Assembly: GCA_018433865.1 (NCBI GenBank)
Contig: JAHDQJ010000006.1
Location: 62,001-126,000 of the forward strand
Direction: 5' to 3'
Length of the DNA: 64,000 bases
DNA from: Spirochaetales bacterium
Lineage (GTDB): Bacteria; Spirochaetota; Spirochaetia; Sphaerochaetales; Sphaerochaetaceae
This document shows positions 1-9,369 of the stretch, piece after piece. Under the pieces are notes generated by a model. The model had not been told where the DNA came from. It did no database searches and saw only the letters and a program-made list of their open reading frames with translations. Within the stretch, counting starts at the first letter, position 1. Each line of letters begins with the position of its first letter. The position numbers and the translations under genes are program-made.

Positions 1-167
1 CCTGATGTTGATGAGAAATATATCTTTCCGACGTTATAGATGAAGATACCATGAACATACCCTGCCGTCAAGTTGGATTTCCATTTGACAATTTCCTCCC
101 TTCGTGGTAGCGTAGGAAAATCCCGGAAGGGTTTAATGCTTTTGTATAGAAGCAAATAAGGATGCTG
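1..167 (+). promoter_or_regulatory. Window edge and candidate ricT promoter
   Basis: Frame 1 is open from the window edge to a stop at 37-39, so this may be the tail of an upstream gene, but 12 codons are too few to identify it. A candidate sigma-70 promoter has TTGACA at 85-90, a 17-nt spacer and TAGCGT at 108-113. The -35 is perfect and the -10 is weak. AAGG at 157-160 serves the start at 168. Confidence 0.4.
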
Positions 168-1319
168 ATGAAAAAAGATAGGAATTATCATGGAGCGGGA
201 AGCGGTGATGCCAGCCAGAAGAAGTCGGTCCGCCGCCCCGAATTCGGATACATATATTTGGTCAAGAATCCCTCTTCGAACGAACTCTCGGTCTGTGCTT
301 CCGAGGAGCCGTTGGAACGTGGTACGCATGTGATCGCCCCTTCCCGCTACGGTGCCGATTACGGAATGATAGTCGGCTCAGCGATGGCCATGGGAGGGTA
401 TGAGCCGGGCTCAACCGAGTGCCAGGGAGCATGTCTGCACGGCGAATCGTTCGATGAGGCCTATGCGGTGGACGAGGAGCTTGTGGCAGCCGCCGAACCC
501 GATGGGAATAGCGAGGATCTCGCAAAGACAGAAGTATCCGGATCTGTTGCGGATGATGATGCTCATGGCATCGGGTGCAATGGATGTTGTGGCAAGGGCG
601 CCAAGGAGAATGCCGATGTACCGGTGAAGATCAGTGGCGAGATCGATTGGATAGAACGCCTGGCAACCAAGGCCGATCATGAGCGATATCTTGAGCTGAC
701 TGCGATGGAGAATGAGGCTCTGGTTCTCTGCAGGGAGAAGGTCCTGGCCCACGGACTCGACATGAAACTTGTGTCCGCCCACTATCTGTTCGGAGAGCCG
801 AAGATCATCTTCTTTTTCACCGCTGCAAACCGGGTTGATTTCAGGGACCTGGTGAAAGATCTGGTCTCGGTGTTCCGGATCCGGATCGAGTTGCGCCAGA
901 TCGGGGTACGGGACGAGTCGCGGGTTCTCGGAGGCTTGGCGGTCTGCGGGCGGGATTTCTGTTGCCACGCGATCACCGACAAGCTGAATCCCGTATCCAT
1001 CAAGATGGCGAAGGAACAGAATCTTTCGCTGAATTCCACCAAGATTTCGGGACCTTGCGGACGATTGCTCTGCTGTCTTTCCTATGAATATGAATTTTAT
1101 TCCGAGGAGAAACGGAAGCTTCCCCAGGAGGGAAGCCGGTTGAAGGTACAGCATGAACTGATGAAAATTACCGAAGTGAACCTATTGTCGCGCAAGATTT
1201 CGCTGGTCAGTCCGGAAGGCAGGCATCTGGTCATTCCGTTCACTGCGGTTTACCATAATGAGGAGACCTCACGGTGGGAGATAGATCGCGCGTATCTAGA
1301 CGAATTTCTTGCAACCTGA
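168..1319 (+). CDS. ricT: PSP1-domain protein, RicT/YaaT family
   Basis: In Firmicutes RicT acts in the Y-complex with RicA and RicF, supporting RNase Y-dependent mRNA maturation and carrying an Fe-S cluster. The C-terminal half (about residues 185-310 counted from 162) matches the family closely. It has the DMKLV stretch, a VDFRDLVKDL helix, the ELRQIGVRDE core, and the paired cysteine motifs CGRDFCC (262-268) and CGRLLCC (299-305). The region between the N-terminal PSP1 strand and this core is expanded to about 110 residues. It is acidic and includes a second Cys cluster (GCNGCC, 138-143) that I do not know from RicT. The ATG at 168 is preferred over 162 because AAGG lies 7 nt upstream of it. 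The role in this organism is inferred from the family. Confidence 0.85.
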   Translation: MKKDRNYHGAGSGDASQKKSVRRPEFGYIYLVKNPSSNELSVCASEEPLERGTHVIAPSRYGADYGMIVGSAMAMGGYEPGSTECQGACLHGESFDEAYAVDEELVAAAEPDGNSEDLAKTEVSGSVADDDAHGIGCNGCCGKGAKENADVPVKISGEIDWIERLATKADHERYLELTAMENEALVLCREKVLAHGLDMKLVSAHYLFGEPKIIFFFTAANRVDFRDLVKDLVSVFRIRIELRQIGVRDESRVLGGLAVCGRDFCCHAITDKLNPVSIKMAKEQNLSLNSTKISGPCGRLLCCLSYEYEFYSEEKRKLPQEGSRLKVQHELMKITEVNLLSRKISLVSPEGRHLVIPFTAVYHNEETSRWEIDRAYLDEFLAT

Positions 1320-1333
1320 TACAAACTATTGTA

Positions 1334-1362
1334 TTGACCGATTTTACGGAGTATGGTATTTT
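1334..1362 (+). promoter_or_regulatory. Promoter for rpsT-hup
   Basis: TTGACC (1334-1339), a 17-nt spacer and TATTTT (1357-1362), about 70 nt upstream of rpsT in the 116-nt gap after ricT. The leader leaves room for S20 autoregulation, but I see no convincing structure. A second TATAAT at 1407-1412 has no good -35. Confidence 0.5.
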
Positions 1363-1435
1363 GTGTATCCGTTGGTTCAGAGATACAATTAATTCCCTTG
1401 AACTTATATAATTGAGAAACCTTTGGAGGTATTAC

Positions 1436-1708
1436 GTGTTCAACACCAGCTCGGCTGCCAAAAGAGAGCGCCAGAACGAAACCAGGAGAATGAGGAACAA
1501 GGAGACCAAGAGTGCGGTCCGCACTGCTGTCAAGAAGTTCCAACTTGCGGTTCAAGTCAAAGACCAGGACCTTGCGAAAGAGAAGTTCGATCTCGCCATC
1601 AAGCTGATCGACACTGCCGGAAGCAAGGGAGTCTATCATGCCAATACTGTCTCTCGGAAGAAGTCAAGATTGCACGCACAGTACAACGCCCTGCAGAAGG
1701 CCGAGTAA
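1436..1708 (+). CDS. rpsT: 30S ribosomal protein S20
   Basis: Small basic protein of 90 residues that binds 16S rRNA early in 30S assembly. The N-terminus MFNTSSAAKRERQNETRR and the helical-hairpin pattern ending in a conserved KKSRL stretch are typical of S20, and length is normal. The start is a GTG at 1436 with GGAGG at 1425-1429, six nt upstream. An in-frame ATG at 1412 has no ribosome binding site and would add eight unrelated residues. It is followed closely by the HU gene and probably co-transcribed with it. Confidence 0.93.
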   Translation: MFNTSSAAKRERQNETRRMRNKETKSAVRTAVKKFQLAVQVKDQDLAKEKFDLAIKLIDTAGSKGVYHANTVSRKKSRLHAQYNALQKAE

Positions 1709-1746
1709 CCGTACGGTCAGTTGAATATTCTATAAGGAGTAGGTCC

Positions 1747-2064
1747 ATGGCAAATAAGAAATTGACCAAAGCCGAGATCATCGAGAACATACAATCGAAG
1801 CTCGGCCTGAACAGGCCTGATGTGCATAGTGTCATCGATGAGTTCTTCGAACAGATCAAAGGCGGTCTGGAAGAAGACAGGGTAATCGAACTCCGTGGGT
1901 TCGGTACCTTCGAAGTCAGGACTCGCAAGGGTCGTGAGCGGGCTCGCAACCCGAAGACGGGCGAACTGGTCGCCGTCGATACCCATGGTGTTGCGATTTT
2001 TAGACCAGGTAAGGAGTTGAAGGACTTTGTCTGGAAACTTCGCCAGCACGAAGAAGAGAACTGA
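1747..2064 (+). CDS. hup: HU/IHF-family DNA-binding protein
   Basis: Nucleoid protein of 105 residues that bends DNA as a dimer. It has the N-terminal two-helix body (KLTKAEIIENI), the GFGTFEVR strand at about residues 47-54, and the DNA-binding arm RKGRERARNPKTGE at 55-68, followed by the FRPGKELK strand. The C-terminus carries a short acidic extension (about 8 residues) beyond a standard HU. AAGGAG lies about 8 nt before the ATG. Paralogue type (HU versus IHF) cannot be settled from sequence alone. Confidence 0.92.
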   Translation: MANKKLTKAEIIENIQSKLGLNRPDVHSVIDEFFEQIKGGLEEDRVIELRGFGTFEVRTRKGRERARNPKTGELVAVDTHGVAIFRPGKELKDFVWKLRQHEEEN

Positions 2065-2075
2065 TTCTGGTAGCT

Positions 2076-3716
2076 GTGGATTTATATCGTAAACGGGGCT
2101 TTCGGTCCTACGGGTTCGAAATCCTCCTGCTTGTCGCTACTGCACTGGTTTATTCGTTTGCATTCCCGGGCTTCCTCAGCAACAGGGGGTTCGGTGCGAT
2201 CGCTTTTTTCGCGCTGATACCCTTGTTCGCCGTCATCCGGAACACCTCGTGGGTTGCCGTACCTTTGTACGGCTTCCTGTTCGGATTCACCTTCTATACG
2301 TGTTTCAACTACTGGCTCACCACTTTCCACCCGCTTGCGATCCTGATCGTCCCGATCATCAAGGGCGGGGAAATGGTGATGTTGTTTCCTGCATTGAAGG
2401 CTGCCGACCGATGGTTCAAGCGGTACGGTTTTCTCGTCCAGTCCATCATCTGGGTTGCATACGCTTACATGAGCCAGACGTGGTTCGCAGGCTATCCCTA
2501 CGGGACCATCTCCTCGGCTGCATACGAATTCCTCCCGTTCATCCAGATCGCTGAATTCTCAGGTATCTGGGGTATCACGTTCCTCATGATCCTGCCCCAG
2601 ACCCTTCTCGGCCGCTATGTAGGCGACCAGTTGGCGGGAAGGCGCAGCGCATTCATGGATCTGGTGAAAAGCTACCGTAATGTACTGATTTCCTTCGGTG
2701 TCATCCTCGTTGCGGTGTTCGTGTTCGGTTTCGTCAGGTTGGCTCAGTGGAACAACACCCAAAGCGATCTGGTCTGGCGGGTCGCTACCATCCAACACAG
2801 CGCTGACTCATGGAAGGGTGGGTATGAGACCTACAAACGCAATTTCAACAATCTGCGGACCATGAGCCTGCAATCGCTCGAGGGGAAGCCGGACATGATC
2901 CTCTGGTCTGAGACCGCATTCGTACCGTCGGTCCATTGGCATACCACCTACAAGACCGACGAGATGACTGCCGCTTTGGTGGATGAGTTCGTCGCCTTCG
3001 GCAAATCCTTGCCTGTTCCCCTGCTCACCGGCAATCCCGAGGGAGTGCTCGATGATGAGAGCAAGCCGCCGTTGAATCCGGACGGGACTTGGAACCGCAA
3101 GGACTACAACACGGTCATCATGTTCGAGAACGGGCAGATCAAGGACACCTATCGGAAGCAGCATCTGGTGCCCTTCACCGAACACTTCCCCTATGAGAAA
3201 GAGATGCCGTGGCTGTACGACCTGCTGCTGGCAAACGATTACAACTGGTGGGAGAAGGGGTATGACCCGGTGGTATTCGAGACTGACAAGGGGGTACGGT
3301 TTTCCACCCCGATCTGTTTCGAGGATGTGTTCGGGTATCTTGCGGCACGATTCGTACGCAATGGTGCCGATGTCATCGTGAACATGACCAACGACAGCTG
3401 GTCCGGTGCCGTTTCCGCCGAGATGCAGCATCTTGCACTCGCCATTTTCCGTTCCATCGAGAACAGGAAGTCCACGATCAGGGGAACCAACTCGGGCATT
3501 ACCGCGCTGATCCTCCCTTCCGGACATATTCTCGACCCCATGGAACCGTTCACCAAGGGATGGAAGATCTATGATGTTCCCGTCTACGTACACCATCCCG
3601 ATACGATCTACACACGACATGAGGATTTCCTGGCCATCGGAGCCATCTACCTCTCATTCGCTTTGCTTGCAACCGGAGCAATCCTCCGCATACTCAGAGG
3701 GAAAAGGAAGCACTGA
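2076..3716 (+). CDS. lnt: Apolipoprotein N-acyltransferase
   Basis: Transfers the third acyl chain to the N-terminal cysteine of lipoproteins at the inner membrane. Residues 1-225 contain about seven membrane segments. The nitrilase-like periplasmic domain follows (about 235-510), then a last membrane helix. The full catalytic triad is visible: E279 in ILWSETAF, K361 in YRKQHLVPF and C414 in TPICFED, with the NMTNDSW loop after it. Length (546) is slightly above the usual 510 or so. The start is a GTG 11 nt after the HU stop with no clear Shine-Dalgarno, so translational coupling to HU is likely. Lipoproteins in this window (39418-40602, 63439 onward) would be its substrates. Confidence 0.95.
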   Translation: MDLYRKRGFRSYGFEILLLVATALVYSFAFPGFLSNRGFGAIAFFALIPLFAVIRNTSWVAVPLYGFLFGFTFYTCFNYWLTTFHPLAILIVPIIKGGEMVMLFPALKAADRWFKRYGFLVQSIIWVAYAYMSQTWFAGYPYGTISSAAYEFLPFIQIAEFSGIWGITFLMILPQTLLGRYVGDQLAGRRSAFMDLVKSYRNVLISFGVILVAVFVFGFVRLAQWNNTQSDLVWRVATIQHSADSWKGGYETYKRNFNNLRTMSLQSLEGKPDMILWSETAFVPSVHWHTTYKTDEMTAALVDEFVAFGKSLPVPLLTGNPEGVLDDESKPPLNPDGTWNRKDYNTVIMFENGQIKDTYRKQHLVPFTEHFPYEKEMPWLYDLLLANDYNWWEKGYDPVVFETDKGVRFSTPICFEDVFGYLAARFVRNGADVIVNMTNDSWSGAVSAEMQHLALAIFRSIENRKSTIRGTNSGITALILPSGHILDPMEPFTKGWKIYDVPVYVHHPDTIYTRHEDFLAIGAIYLSFALLATGAILRILRGKRKH

Positions 3717-3719
3717 CAC

Positions 3720-5006
3720 ATGGCCAATGGATATTCGACCGTCTCTGTATTCATCATCGGCACGGAGATCACTCGCGGCATCATTGCAGACAAGCACGGG
3801 CAGTTGATCGCCAAGGAACTGACCACCCTTGGATATCACGTGAATCGCATCACCATCGTCCCGGATGACGGTACCATCGCTCCCCTGTTGCGCGATTGCG
3901 TACGTCTCACGGATATCATCCTCCTCACCGGAGGTCTCGGCCCTACCAGTGACGACATGACGCGGGATGTGGTAGCCGAGTTGGCAGGAGTTCCGTTGGT
4001 GCGCGACGAGGCGGCGTTCGCACATCTGTACGGTCGCATCGGGGAGCGAATCTACGGAGCGAACCTGAGGCAGGTGATGATTCCCCAAGGTTTCCGGATC
4101 ATCGAGAATCCCAAGGGAACCGCTCCCGGTTTCGCGGGAGAGCTTCCCGTGGAAGAGGGATCGGGTGAATTCCGACACGTGCGGTGTTATGCGATGCCAG
4201 GACCTCCGGTGGAGATGCATGAGATGTTCTATCACCGCATTCTCCCGGAACTAGCGCAGCTGACAGGGCACGAAGGTATCGGAAGGAATGAATATTCCTG
4301 TTTCCTGACTCCCGAATCGCGGCTGGAGGATTTGTGCAGCGAATGTGCCGTCGGTCCGGTCCTCTGGGGGACCCGCGTGCAGGAGTACCGCATCAGTCTC
4401 TACCTCAACGGAGGCACTTCCGATCAACGCTCCGAGATGGCCTCGCGGATCTCCGAACGTCTGGGCAAGGGGCTTCTGGTTCCCGGGGACGTCGAGGTCG
4501 TCGATCTCTTCACCAGGCTGCTTGAGGAGAAAGGGTTGACCGCCGCAAGCGCCGAGTCGTGCACCGGAGGGTTGATCGGTAAATTGCTGACCGACCGTGA
4601 GGGAAGTTCCGCATGGTTCTGGGGCTCGGTGGTCTCCTACGCGAACGATGCGAAGGTACGGCTGCTCTCAGTTGATGAAACGACACTGAAGACGCATGGA
4701 GCGGTATCGGGTCAGACGGTTGTCGGGATGGCCCGCAATCTTCGGGAACTTTCCGGGACCGACATGACCATCGCAGTCTCGGGAATAGCCGGTCCTGGCG
4801 GCGAGACACCTGACAAGCCGGTGGGAACGATATGGATCGGGTATGCCGTGAAAGGGCGGGAACCGGTTGCCGTACGGTTGCAGATTTCATCATTCGGTAG
4901 GAGCTCGGTACGCAGGAGGGCGGCCATTGCGGCCATCTTGCTCGGTAGTTTCCATCTAAACGGGGCCGACTTGCTTGACATCGTCGGAACCTGGCAATAT
5001 ATTTGA
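3720..5006 (+). CDS. cinA: CinA-like competence/damage protein (PncC-type deamidase domain)
   Basis: Two-domain protein of 428 residues. The N-terminal MoCF/MogA-like domain (1-170) has the GTEITRGIIADKH and LTGGLGPTSDD motifs. The C-terminal CinA domain (about 265-410) has AESCTGG and GIAGPGG, the motifs of nicotinamide-nucleotide amidohydrolase (PncC). By family knowledge it recycles NMN and may hydrolyse ADP-ribose. The ATG is 4 nt after the lnt stop, with AAGGAAG upstream inside lnt, so it is in the same operon. About 25 residues follow the CinA domain and end in a hydrophobic stretch. Confidence 0.93.
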   Translation: MANGYSTVSVFIIGTEITRGIIADKHGQLIAKELTTLGYHVNRITIVPDDGTIAPLLRDCVRLTDIILLTGGLGPTSDDMTRDVVAELAGVPLVRDEAAFAHLYGRIGERIYGANLRQVMIPQGFRIIENPKGTAPGFAGELPVEEGSGEFRHVRCYAMPGPPVEMHEMFYHRILPELAQLTGHEGIGRNEYSCFLTPESRLEDLCSECAVGPVLWGTRVQEYRISLYLNGGTSDQRSEMASRISERLGKGLLVPGDVEVVDLFTRLLEEKGLTAASAESCTGGLIGKLLTDREGSSAWFWGSVVSYANDAKVRLLSVDETTLKTHGAVSGQTVVGMARNLRELSGTDMTIAVSGIAGPGGETPDKPVGTIWIGYAVKGREPVAVRLQISSFGRSSVRRRAAIAAILLGSFHLNGADLLDIVGTWQYI

Positions 5007-5136
5007 ACTATCCAGCAGGACTGCCTTTTACCTATCCGGAAATGAAAAGAGTTCCTGCGTAATCATACAACAAGCTACAAGCTACGAGAAACATTAGGTT
5101 CACAGTTGTGTGGATTTGATTCTGTGGAGATTATCA

Positions 5137-6972
5137 ATGACATCAGAATTCGAACATGGTCCCGAATTGTTCGAGACCCCGGTTGAACGGGAGTCCGAAG
5201 GATCGGGAAATCCGAAGCCCACGAAGCGTATCGTGAAGCGGCGTGCCTCCGAGGGCCCTGCCCAGGTGGTCGTGAAGATCAAGCAAGCCGAACCTGCAGT
5301 GGAGACTCCCGCAGAGCCGATCGTCGACCAGCCGACAGCCGATCGTTCCCAAAAACAGACGGCGAGGAGGCGGGGGCGGCCACCTCGCAAGGCTGTCCAA
5401 GCCGTTGAGGAGCCTGCAAAAGAGGTTTCTGCAGTTCCGGAATCCATTGCAAGTACGCCGGAACCGACCCCCATCACGGTTGTCACGCAACCGACGCAGG
5501 AAAAGAGCCAGCAGCCCGTGCACATGAATGCCAACCAGCACAGACCTTCCCAACAGAATCGCGTACACCAGCAGAATGGCAAGCAGAACGGAAGGCAGAA
5601 ACAGAACCACCAGAAAGGAAATTTCCAACCGCGCCAGAATGTGAGGGCATCTTCCCAGATCGAGGACATCCCTGTGGAGCTGTATGTCGAGGACCCAAGC
5701 CTTCCCCGGATGGTCGTGAATGACCTGACGGTGATGACCTTGCCCGCACTTCGCCAGAAAGCCTCGGAATTCTCTATCTCCGAGGATGCGATCCTTGACT
5801 ACAAGCGACAAGAGCTGATCGTTGAGATCCTGAAAGCCCATGCTTCAAGAGGTGGGGTGATCATGGCTTACGGAGCTCTTGAGGTCCTTCCCGACGGTTA
5901 TGGCTTCTTGCGGTCCCCACAGAACAACTACCTGAGCGGACCGGAGGATATTTATGTCTCCATCAGCCAGATCAAGATGCTCAGCCTCAAGACTGGTGAT
6001 ACGGTGGAAGGGCAGATTCGTCCTCCCCGTGATGCGGAACGCTATTTCGCAATGATCAAGGTGCAGTCCATCAACCATGATCCTCCTGAGGTGGCACGTG
6101 CCCGTGCATCATTCGACTCGCTGACTCCGTTGTATCCCGATTCCCGGTTGAATCTGGAGACCGAGGAAAGCGATATCTCAACCAGGATCATCAATCTGTT
6201 CTGTCCGATCGGAAAGGGGCAGAGAAGCCTGATCGTCGCTCCTCCGAGAGCGGGAAAGACCATCCTCATGCAGAAGATCGCCAACGCGATCTCCGAAAAT
6301 CACCCCGAAGTCTACTTGATGGTCCTGCTGATCGATGAACGGCCGGAGGAAGTGACCGACATGAGACGGACGGTCAAGGGTGAGGTGATCGCATCCACAT
6401 TCGATGAGCAGGCGACGAGACACGTCTCGGTCGCGGAGATGGTCATCGAGAAGGCCAAGCGGCTTGTGGAACACAAGCGGGATGTCGTCATTCTTTTGGA
6501 TAACATCACCCGTCTTGCACGAGCATACAACCAGACGGTTCCCGCCTCGGGAAAGATTCTCTCCGGTGGCGTCGATTCGAATGCATTGCACAAGCCGAAG
6601 CGGTTCTTGGGAGCAGCCCGTAACATCGAACACGGCGGAAGCCTGACGATCATCGCGTCTGCGTTGATCGAGACCGGTTCGCGGATGGACGAGGTAATCT
6701 TCGAGGAGTTCAAGGGAACAGGAAACAACGAAATTGTCCTCGACAGGCGGATGGCCGAACGAAGATTGTACCCCGCCATCAATATCAAGAAGTCGGGAAC
6801 AAGACGTGAGGACCTTTTGCTTACCCAAGAGGAAACTGCGAAGATCTGGGCGTTGCGCAATGCCATCAATCCGATGGAAGATATCGAGATGACCGAGCTT
6901 CTCATTGACAAAATGAAGAAAACAAAGAATAATGAAGCGTTTTTACGCTCCATGAACACAGGATTCATGTGA
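5137..6972 (+). CDS. rho: Transcription termination factor Rho with N-terminal insertion
   Basis: Hexameric RNA-dependent ATPase that ends transcription. The core is complete: Rho N-terminal helical and cold-shock RNA-binding domains (about 190-310), P-loop APPRAGKT (about 368-375), Walker B ILLDNITR, and the R-loop region before [13 protein letters not shown]. Ahead of it lie about 185 low-complexity residues: acidic, then K/R/A/P-rich, then strongly N/Q-rich (about 130-175). Such insertions occur in other phyla and can add RNA affinity or phase behaviour. The ATG at 5137 has GTGGAG 8 nt upstream; a GTG at 5110 lacks one. The 130-nt leader has a tandem AAGCTAC repeat near 5073-5086 but no promoter I would defend. 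Confidence 0.95.
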   Translation: MTSEFEHGPELFETPVERESEGSGNPKPTKRIVKRRASEGPAQVVVKIKQAEPAVETPAEPIVDQPTADRSQKQTARRRGRPPRKAVQAVEEPAKEVSAVPESIASTPEPTPITVVTQPTQEKSQQPVHMNANQHRPSQQNRVHQQNGKQNGRQKQNHQKGNFQPRQNVRASSQIEDIPVELYVEDPSLPRMVVNDLTVMTLPALRQKASEFSISEDAILDYKRQELIVEILKAHASRGGVIMAYGALEVLPDGYGFLRSPQNNYLSGPEDIYVSISQIKMLSLKTGDTVEGQIRPPRDAERYFAMIKVQSINHDPPEVARARASFDSLTPLYPDSRLNLETEESDISTRIINLFCPIGKGQRSLIVAPPRAGKTILMQKIANAISENHPEVYLMVLLIDERPEEVTDMRRTVKGEVIASTFDEQATRHVSVAEMVIEKAKRLVEHKRDVVILLDNITRLARAYNQTVPASGKILSGGVDSNALHKPKRFLGAARNIEHGGSLTIIASALIETGSRMDEVIFEEFKGTGNNEIVLDRRMAERRLYPAINIKKSGTRREDLLLTQEETAKIWALRNAINPMEDIEMTELLIDKMKKTKNNEAFLRSMNTGFM

Positions 6973-7054
6973 TCGGAGCATCGCGATGAAGTCGTCCTTC
7001 TGTCAAGGCATGACCGTAGCAGAGGGTAGCAGCATAGATTTTGGAGGAATAGCA

Positions 7055-7261
7055 ATGAAAGAGGGAATCCACCCCAAGTATGAATTGACAAAGGTTACCT
7101 GCGCTTGTGGCAATGTGTTCGAGACGAAATCTACCGTCAAGAACCTCAACATTGAAATCTGCAATGCGTGCCATCCGTTCTTTACCGGGACGCAGAAGCT
7201 GGTCGACACCACCGGTCGTGTGGAGCGATTCAAGAAAAAGTACGGTCTTACAGACAAGTAA
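7055..7261 (+). CDS. rpmE: 50S ribosomal protein L31, zinc-binding (C+) form
   Basis: 68 residues with the L31 core [10 protein letters not shown], the cysteine motifs CAC (about 16-18) and CNAC (about 37-40), the HPFFTG turn and a basic tail ending KKKYG. Four cysteines make this the zinc-containing form. GGAGGAA lies 8 nt before the ATG. An upstream in-frame ATG at 6986 has no such site and would add 23 non-L31 residues. It sits 82 nt after rho and is closed by a terminator. Confidence 0.94.
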   Translation: MKEGIHPKYELTKVTCACGNVFETKSTVKNLNIEICNACHPFFTGTQKLVDTTGRVERFKKKYGLTDK

Positions 7262-7287
7262 GCTTTTGCCTGATGATATCATACGGA

Positions 7288-7318
7288 AAGCCGCTTCGTT
7301 CAACGGAGCGGTTTTTTA
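7288..7318 (+). terminator. Intrinsic terminator after rpmE
   Basis: GC-rich stem (CCGCTTCG paired with CGGAGCGG, one G-U) with a short loop, flanked by A's and followed by a run of six T's at 7312-7317. It ends the rho-rpmE transcription unit. Confidence 0.85.
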
Positions 7319-7347
7319 TTGCATTATGGAGGGTGATGTCCTAAGAT
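7319..7347 (+). promoter_or_regulatory. Promoter for the galactokinase-like/surE unit
   Basis: TTGCAT (7319-7324), 17-nt spacer, TAAGAT (7342-7347), immediately after the terminator. AAAGGA precedes the ATG at 7366. Confidence 0.5.
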
Positions 7348-7365
7348 TGATTCATAAAGGAACCT

Positions 7366-8523
7366 ATGAAACAGATAACGGAACTCCATCAACTTGAACA
7401 TGAAGAAGCTCCCAAGGTAGTGGTGACAGTTCCAGGAATTTATACGTTTTTGGGTGAATTTGCCGATTATTGCAAGGGATATACCCTTTGTGGTGCTGCT
7501 CCCGTCACCCTTGAGGTGGCCGCTTCCCCCCGTTCCGACCAGAGTGTCCGCCTGTTTTTGGCCCCGATGAAGGACCGCAAGCGTTTCAGCCTGCAGAACA
7601 TCAAGCTCCGCAGGGAAGACCGTTGGGCCAATTATATCAAGGGGGTCGTCTCCATCCTCAACAGCCGGGGGTTCGTCTGCGGTGGTTTCAACATGACTTT
7701 CTCCGGAGAGTTGCTCATGAAGGATGGGCCGATGGTGAACTCCGCCATCGCATTGGGCGTCACGCTCGCCCTCCGTACGCTGTTCCACCCCGACCTCAAG
7801 ACTGAGGACTGTCCGGCGATCGCCTATTCGGCACTCTCCTCCTTCGCCGGGGAGACTTGCCGCCTCGTCATGTTCCTGGCCATGATGCAATCGCGTCCCG
7901 ACTCACTGCTCCTCTATGACGTACACCACCTGACCTTCGAAAGGATCCACTATGACGTCCACGATGAGGCGAACCTGTCGATGATCGTGGAGAGCCACAT
8001 ATCTCCTCATGCGCTCAGGGAGGAACTTGCGATCAGGAGGAAGGAGAGCAAGGTCGCCTTCGAGAAACTCAAGAGTGCGTTTCCGGCCGGATTGGTGCGG
8101 GATGTTCCTGACCAGGAGGTCAAGGAACATGCGGGAATCCTGAGTGAGGAAGAGAAGCGGATTTGCATCTATGTGCTCTCCGAGAGCCGCCTCGCGAAGG
8201 AAGGAGCACGTCTGCTTGCACAAAAGGATATGGTGATGTATGGTAAGGTGCTGAGCAGGGTACAGGCGGGATTGCGCGATGTGTTCGAGGTTACCTGTCC
8301 GGAAATCGATTGGTTGACGAAACGCGCCATGGAGATCAACGGTTGCCTCGGGGCGACCATGATCACCACCGGTTCCAGTGGAACCATCTTGGTATTGCTA
8401 TCGCAGGAGTCCCTCCCATCATATACCGCTCGCATGGAGGAATACGAGCACATCTTCGGGTTCAGGCCAACGTGGAAACCCTATGTACCGGCAGGGAGCC
8501 TCAAGATCGACTCATATCATTGA
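7366..8523 (+). CDS. Galactokinase-like GHMP protein, probably catalytically dead
   Basis: 385 residues that align along their length with galactokinase, but each signature is broken. The substrate loop reads PGIYTFLGEFADYCKGY at residues 23-39, where GalK has PGRVNLIGEHTDY; the conserved Arg is Ile25. The ATP loop, GLSSSA in GalK, reads GPMVNSA (121-127). The MDQ motif holding the catalytic Asp aligns with VMF, putting Met169 at the Asp. The final glycine motif is TTGSSGT instead of GGGFGG. Flanking positions (G, C, the LLLYD strand) stay conserved, so the fold is probably kept. A regulatory or binding role is plausible, as for the galactokinase-like regulators of yeast, but this is inference. 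It overlaps surE by one base (TGATG). Confidence 0.75.
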   Translation: MKQITELHQLEHEEAPKVVVTVPGIYTFLGEFADYCKGYTLCGAAPVTLEVAASPRSDQSVRLFLAPMKDRKRFSLQNIKLRREDRWANYIKGVVSILNSRGFVCGGFNMTFSGELLMKDGPMVNSAIALGVTLALRTLFHPDLKTEDCPAIAYSALSSFAGETCRLVMFLAMMQSRPDSLLLYDVHHLTFERIHYDVHDEANLSMIVESHISPHALREELAIRRKESKVAFEKLKSAFPAGLVRDVPDQEVKEHAGILSEEEKRICIYVLSESRLAKEGARLLAQKDMVMYGKVLSRVQAGLRDVFEVTCPEIDWLTKRAMEINGCLGATMITTGSSGTILVLLSQESLPSYTARMEEYEHIFGFRPTWKPYVPAGSLKIDSYH

Positions 8524-9365
8524 TGATTATTCTGTTGACCAATGACGATGGATATCAAGCGGAAGGTCTCACCACCTTGGAAATGGTCCTCGCCCAGGCT
8601 GGCCATGAGGTATGGGTATGCGCGCCTTCAGACCAACGGAGCGCACAATCCCATGCCATGTCCCTGAAAGGGAAGCTTCGTTTCATCCGCTATGACGCGA
8701 GACATTATCACTGCAGCGGCACTCCCGCCGATTGCATCCTCTACGGACTGCATGGAGGAGCGCTTCCCGTACGCCCGGATGTGGTGGTGAGCGGGATCAA
8801 CCATGGATACAATGCCAGTACCGACATCCTCTACTCAGGTACGGTCGGAGCAGCAAGCGAGGCAGCCCTCAGGGGAGTTCCTGCGATCGCCATCTCCGCT
8901 CGATGCGATCGGCAGAGTGGAAAGTATCCGTTCGTCGAGGCCGCATCGTTCCTCGCCGCCCACCTCGAGGCATTCGTTCCGCTTTGCAGCAATGAGGTCC
9001 TGATCAATATCAATGTACCGCCATCACCCAATGGTTCCTGGTGTGTCGGTCAGATCGGCCAGCTGGAGTACTTCGATCTGGTGGAACGTGGTTCAACCAA
9101 CAGGTCCACCTCCTATGATGCCTCCTCGACCAAGATCGGGCTTGCCTATGGTGATGCTGACAGCGATGCGAATGGTGTATCGATCGGTGACGAGATGATC
9201 CTCTCGCTGAAGACCGAAACGCCTCCCGAGTTGCGCCATTCTGACCTGGCAACCGATTACCGGCTGCTCGGGGAAGGGTGCATCTCCGTCTCTCCGCTCG
9301 TGGTCCATCCCGTGGTGGATGCAGCGACTGCTGCATTGCTGTCGGCAATGGCGAAGGGAGTCTGA
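8523..9365 (+). CDS. surE: 5'/3'-nucleotidase SurE
   Basis: Metal-dependent nucleoside-monophosphate phosphatase of 280 residues. It has the N-terminal TNDDGY motif with the metal-binding Asp pair (8-9), the APSDQRSAQSH loop (about 35-45), and SGINHGYN (about 89-96) followed by YSGTVGAASEA. These are all canonical SurE sites. The ATG overlaps the previous stop (TGATG), so it is translationally coupled to the galactokinase-like gene. Confidence 0.94.
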   Translation: MIILLTNDDGYQAEGLTTLEMVLAQAGHEVWVCAPSDQRSAQSHAMSLKGKLRFIRYDARHYHCSGTPADCILYGLHGGALPVRPDVVVSGINHGYNASTDILYSGTVGAASEAALRGVPAIAISARCDRQSGKYPFVEAASFLAAHLEAFVPLCSNEVLININVPPSPNGSWCVGQIGQLEYFDLVERGSTNRSTSYDASSTKIGLAYGDADSDANGVSIGDEMILSLKTETPPELRHSDLATDYRLLGEGCISVSPLVVHPVVDAATAALLSAMAKGV

Positions 9366-9369
9366 GACC

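Noticed and set aside
117-137. Weak hairpin before ricT as a terminator
   Set aside because: Only six pairs with a wobble and an interrupted T stretch.
411-1154. Minus-strand open frame of 247 codons
   Set aside because: Antisense to the well-supported RicT gene; no motif and no ribosome binding site.
2808-3620. Minus-strand open frame of 270 codons
   Set aside because: Shadow of lnt; the plus-strand frame has the full catalytic triad.
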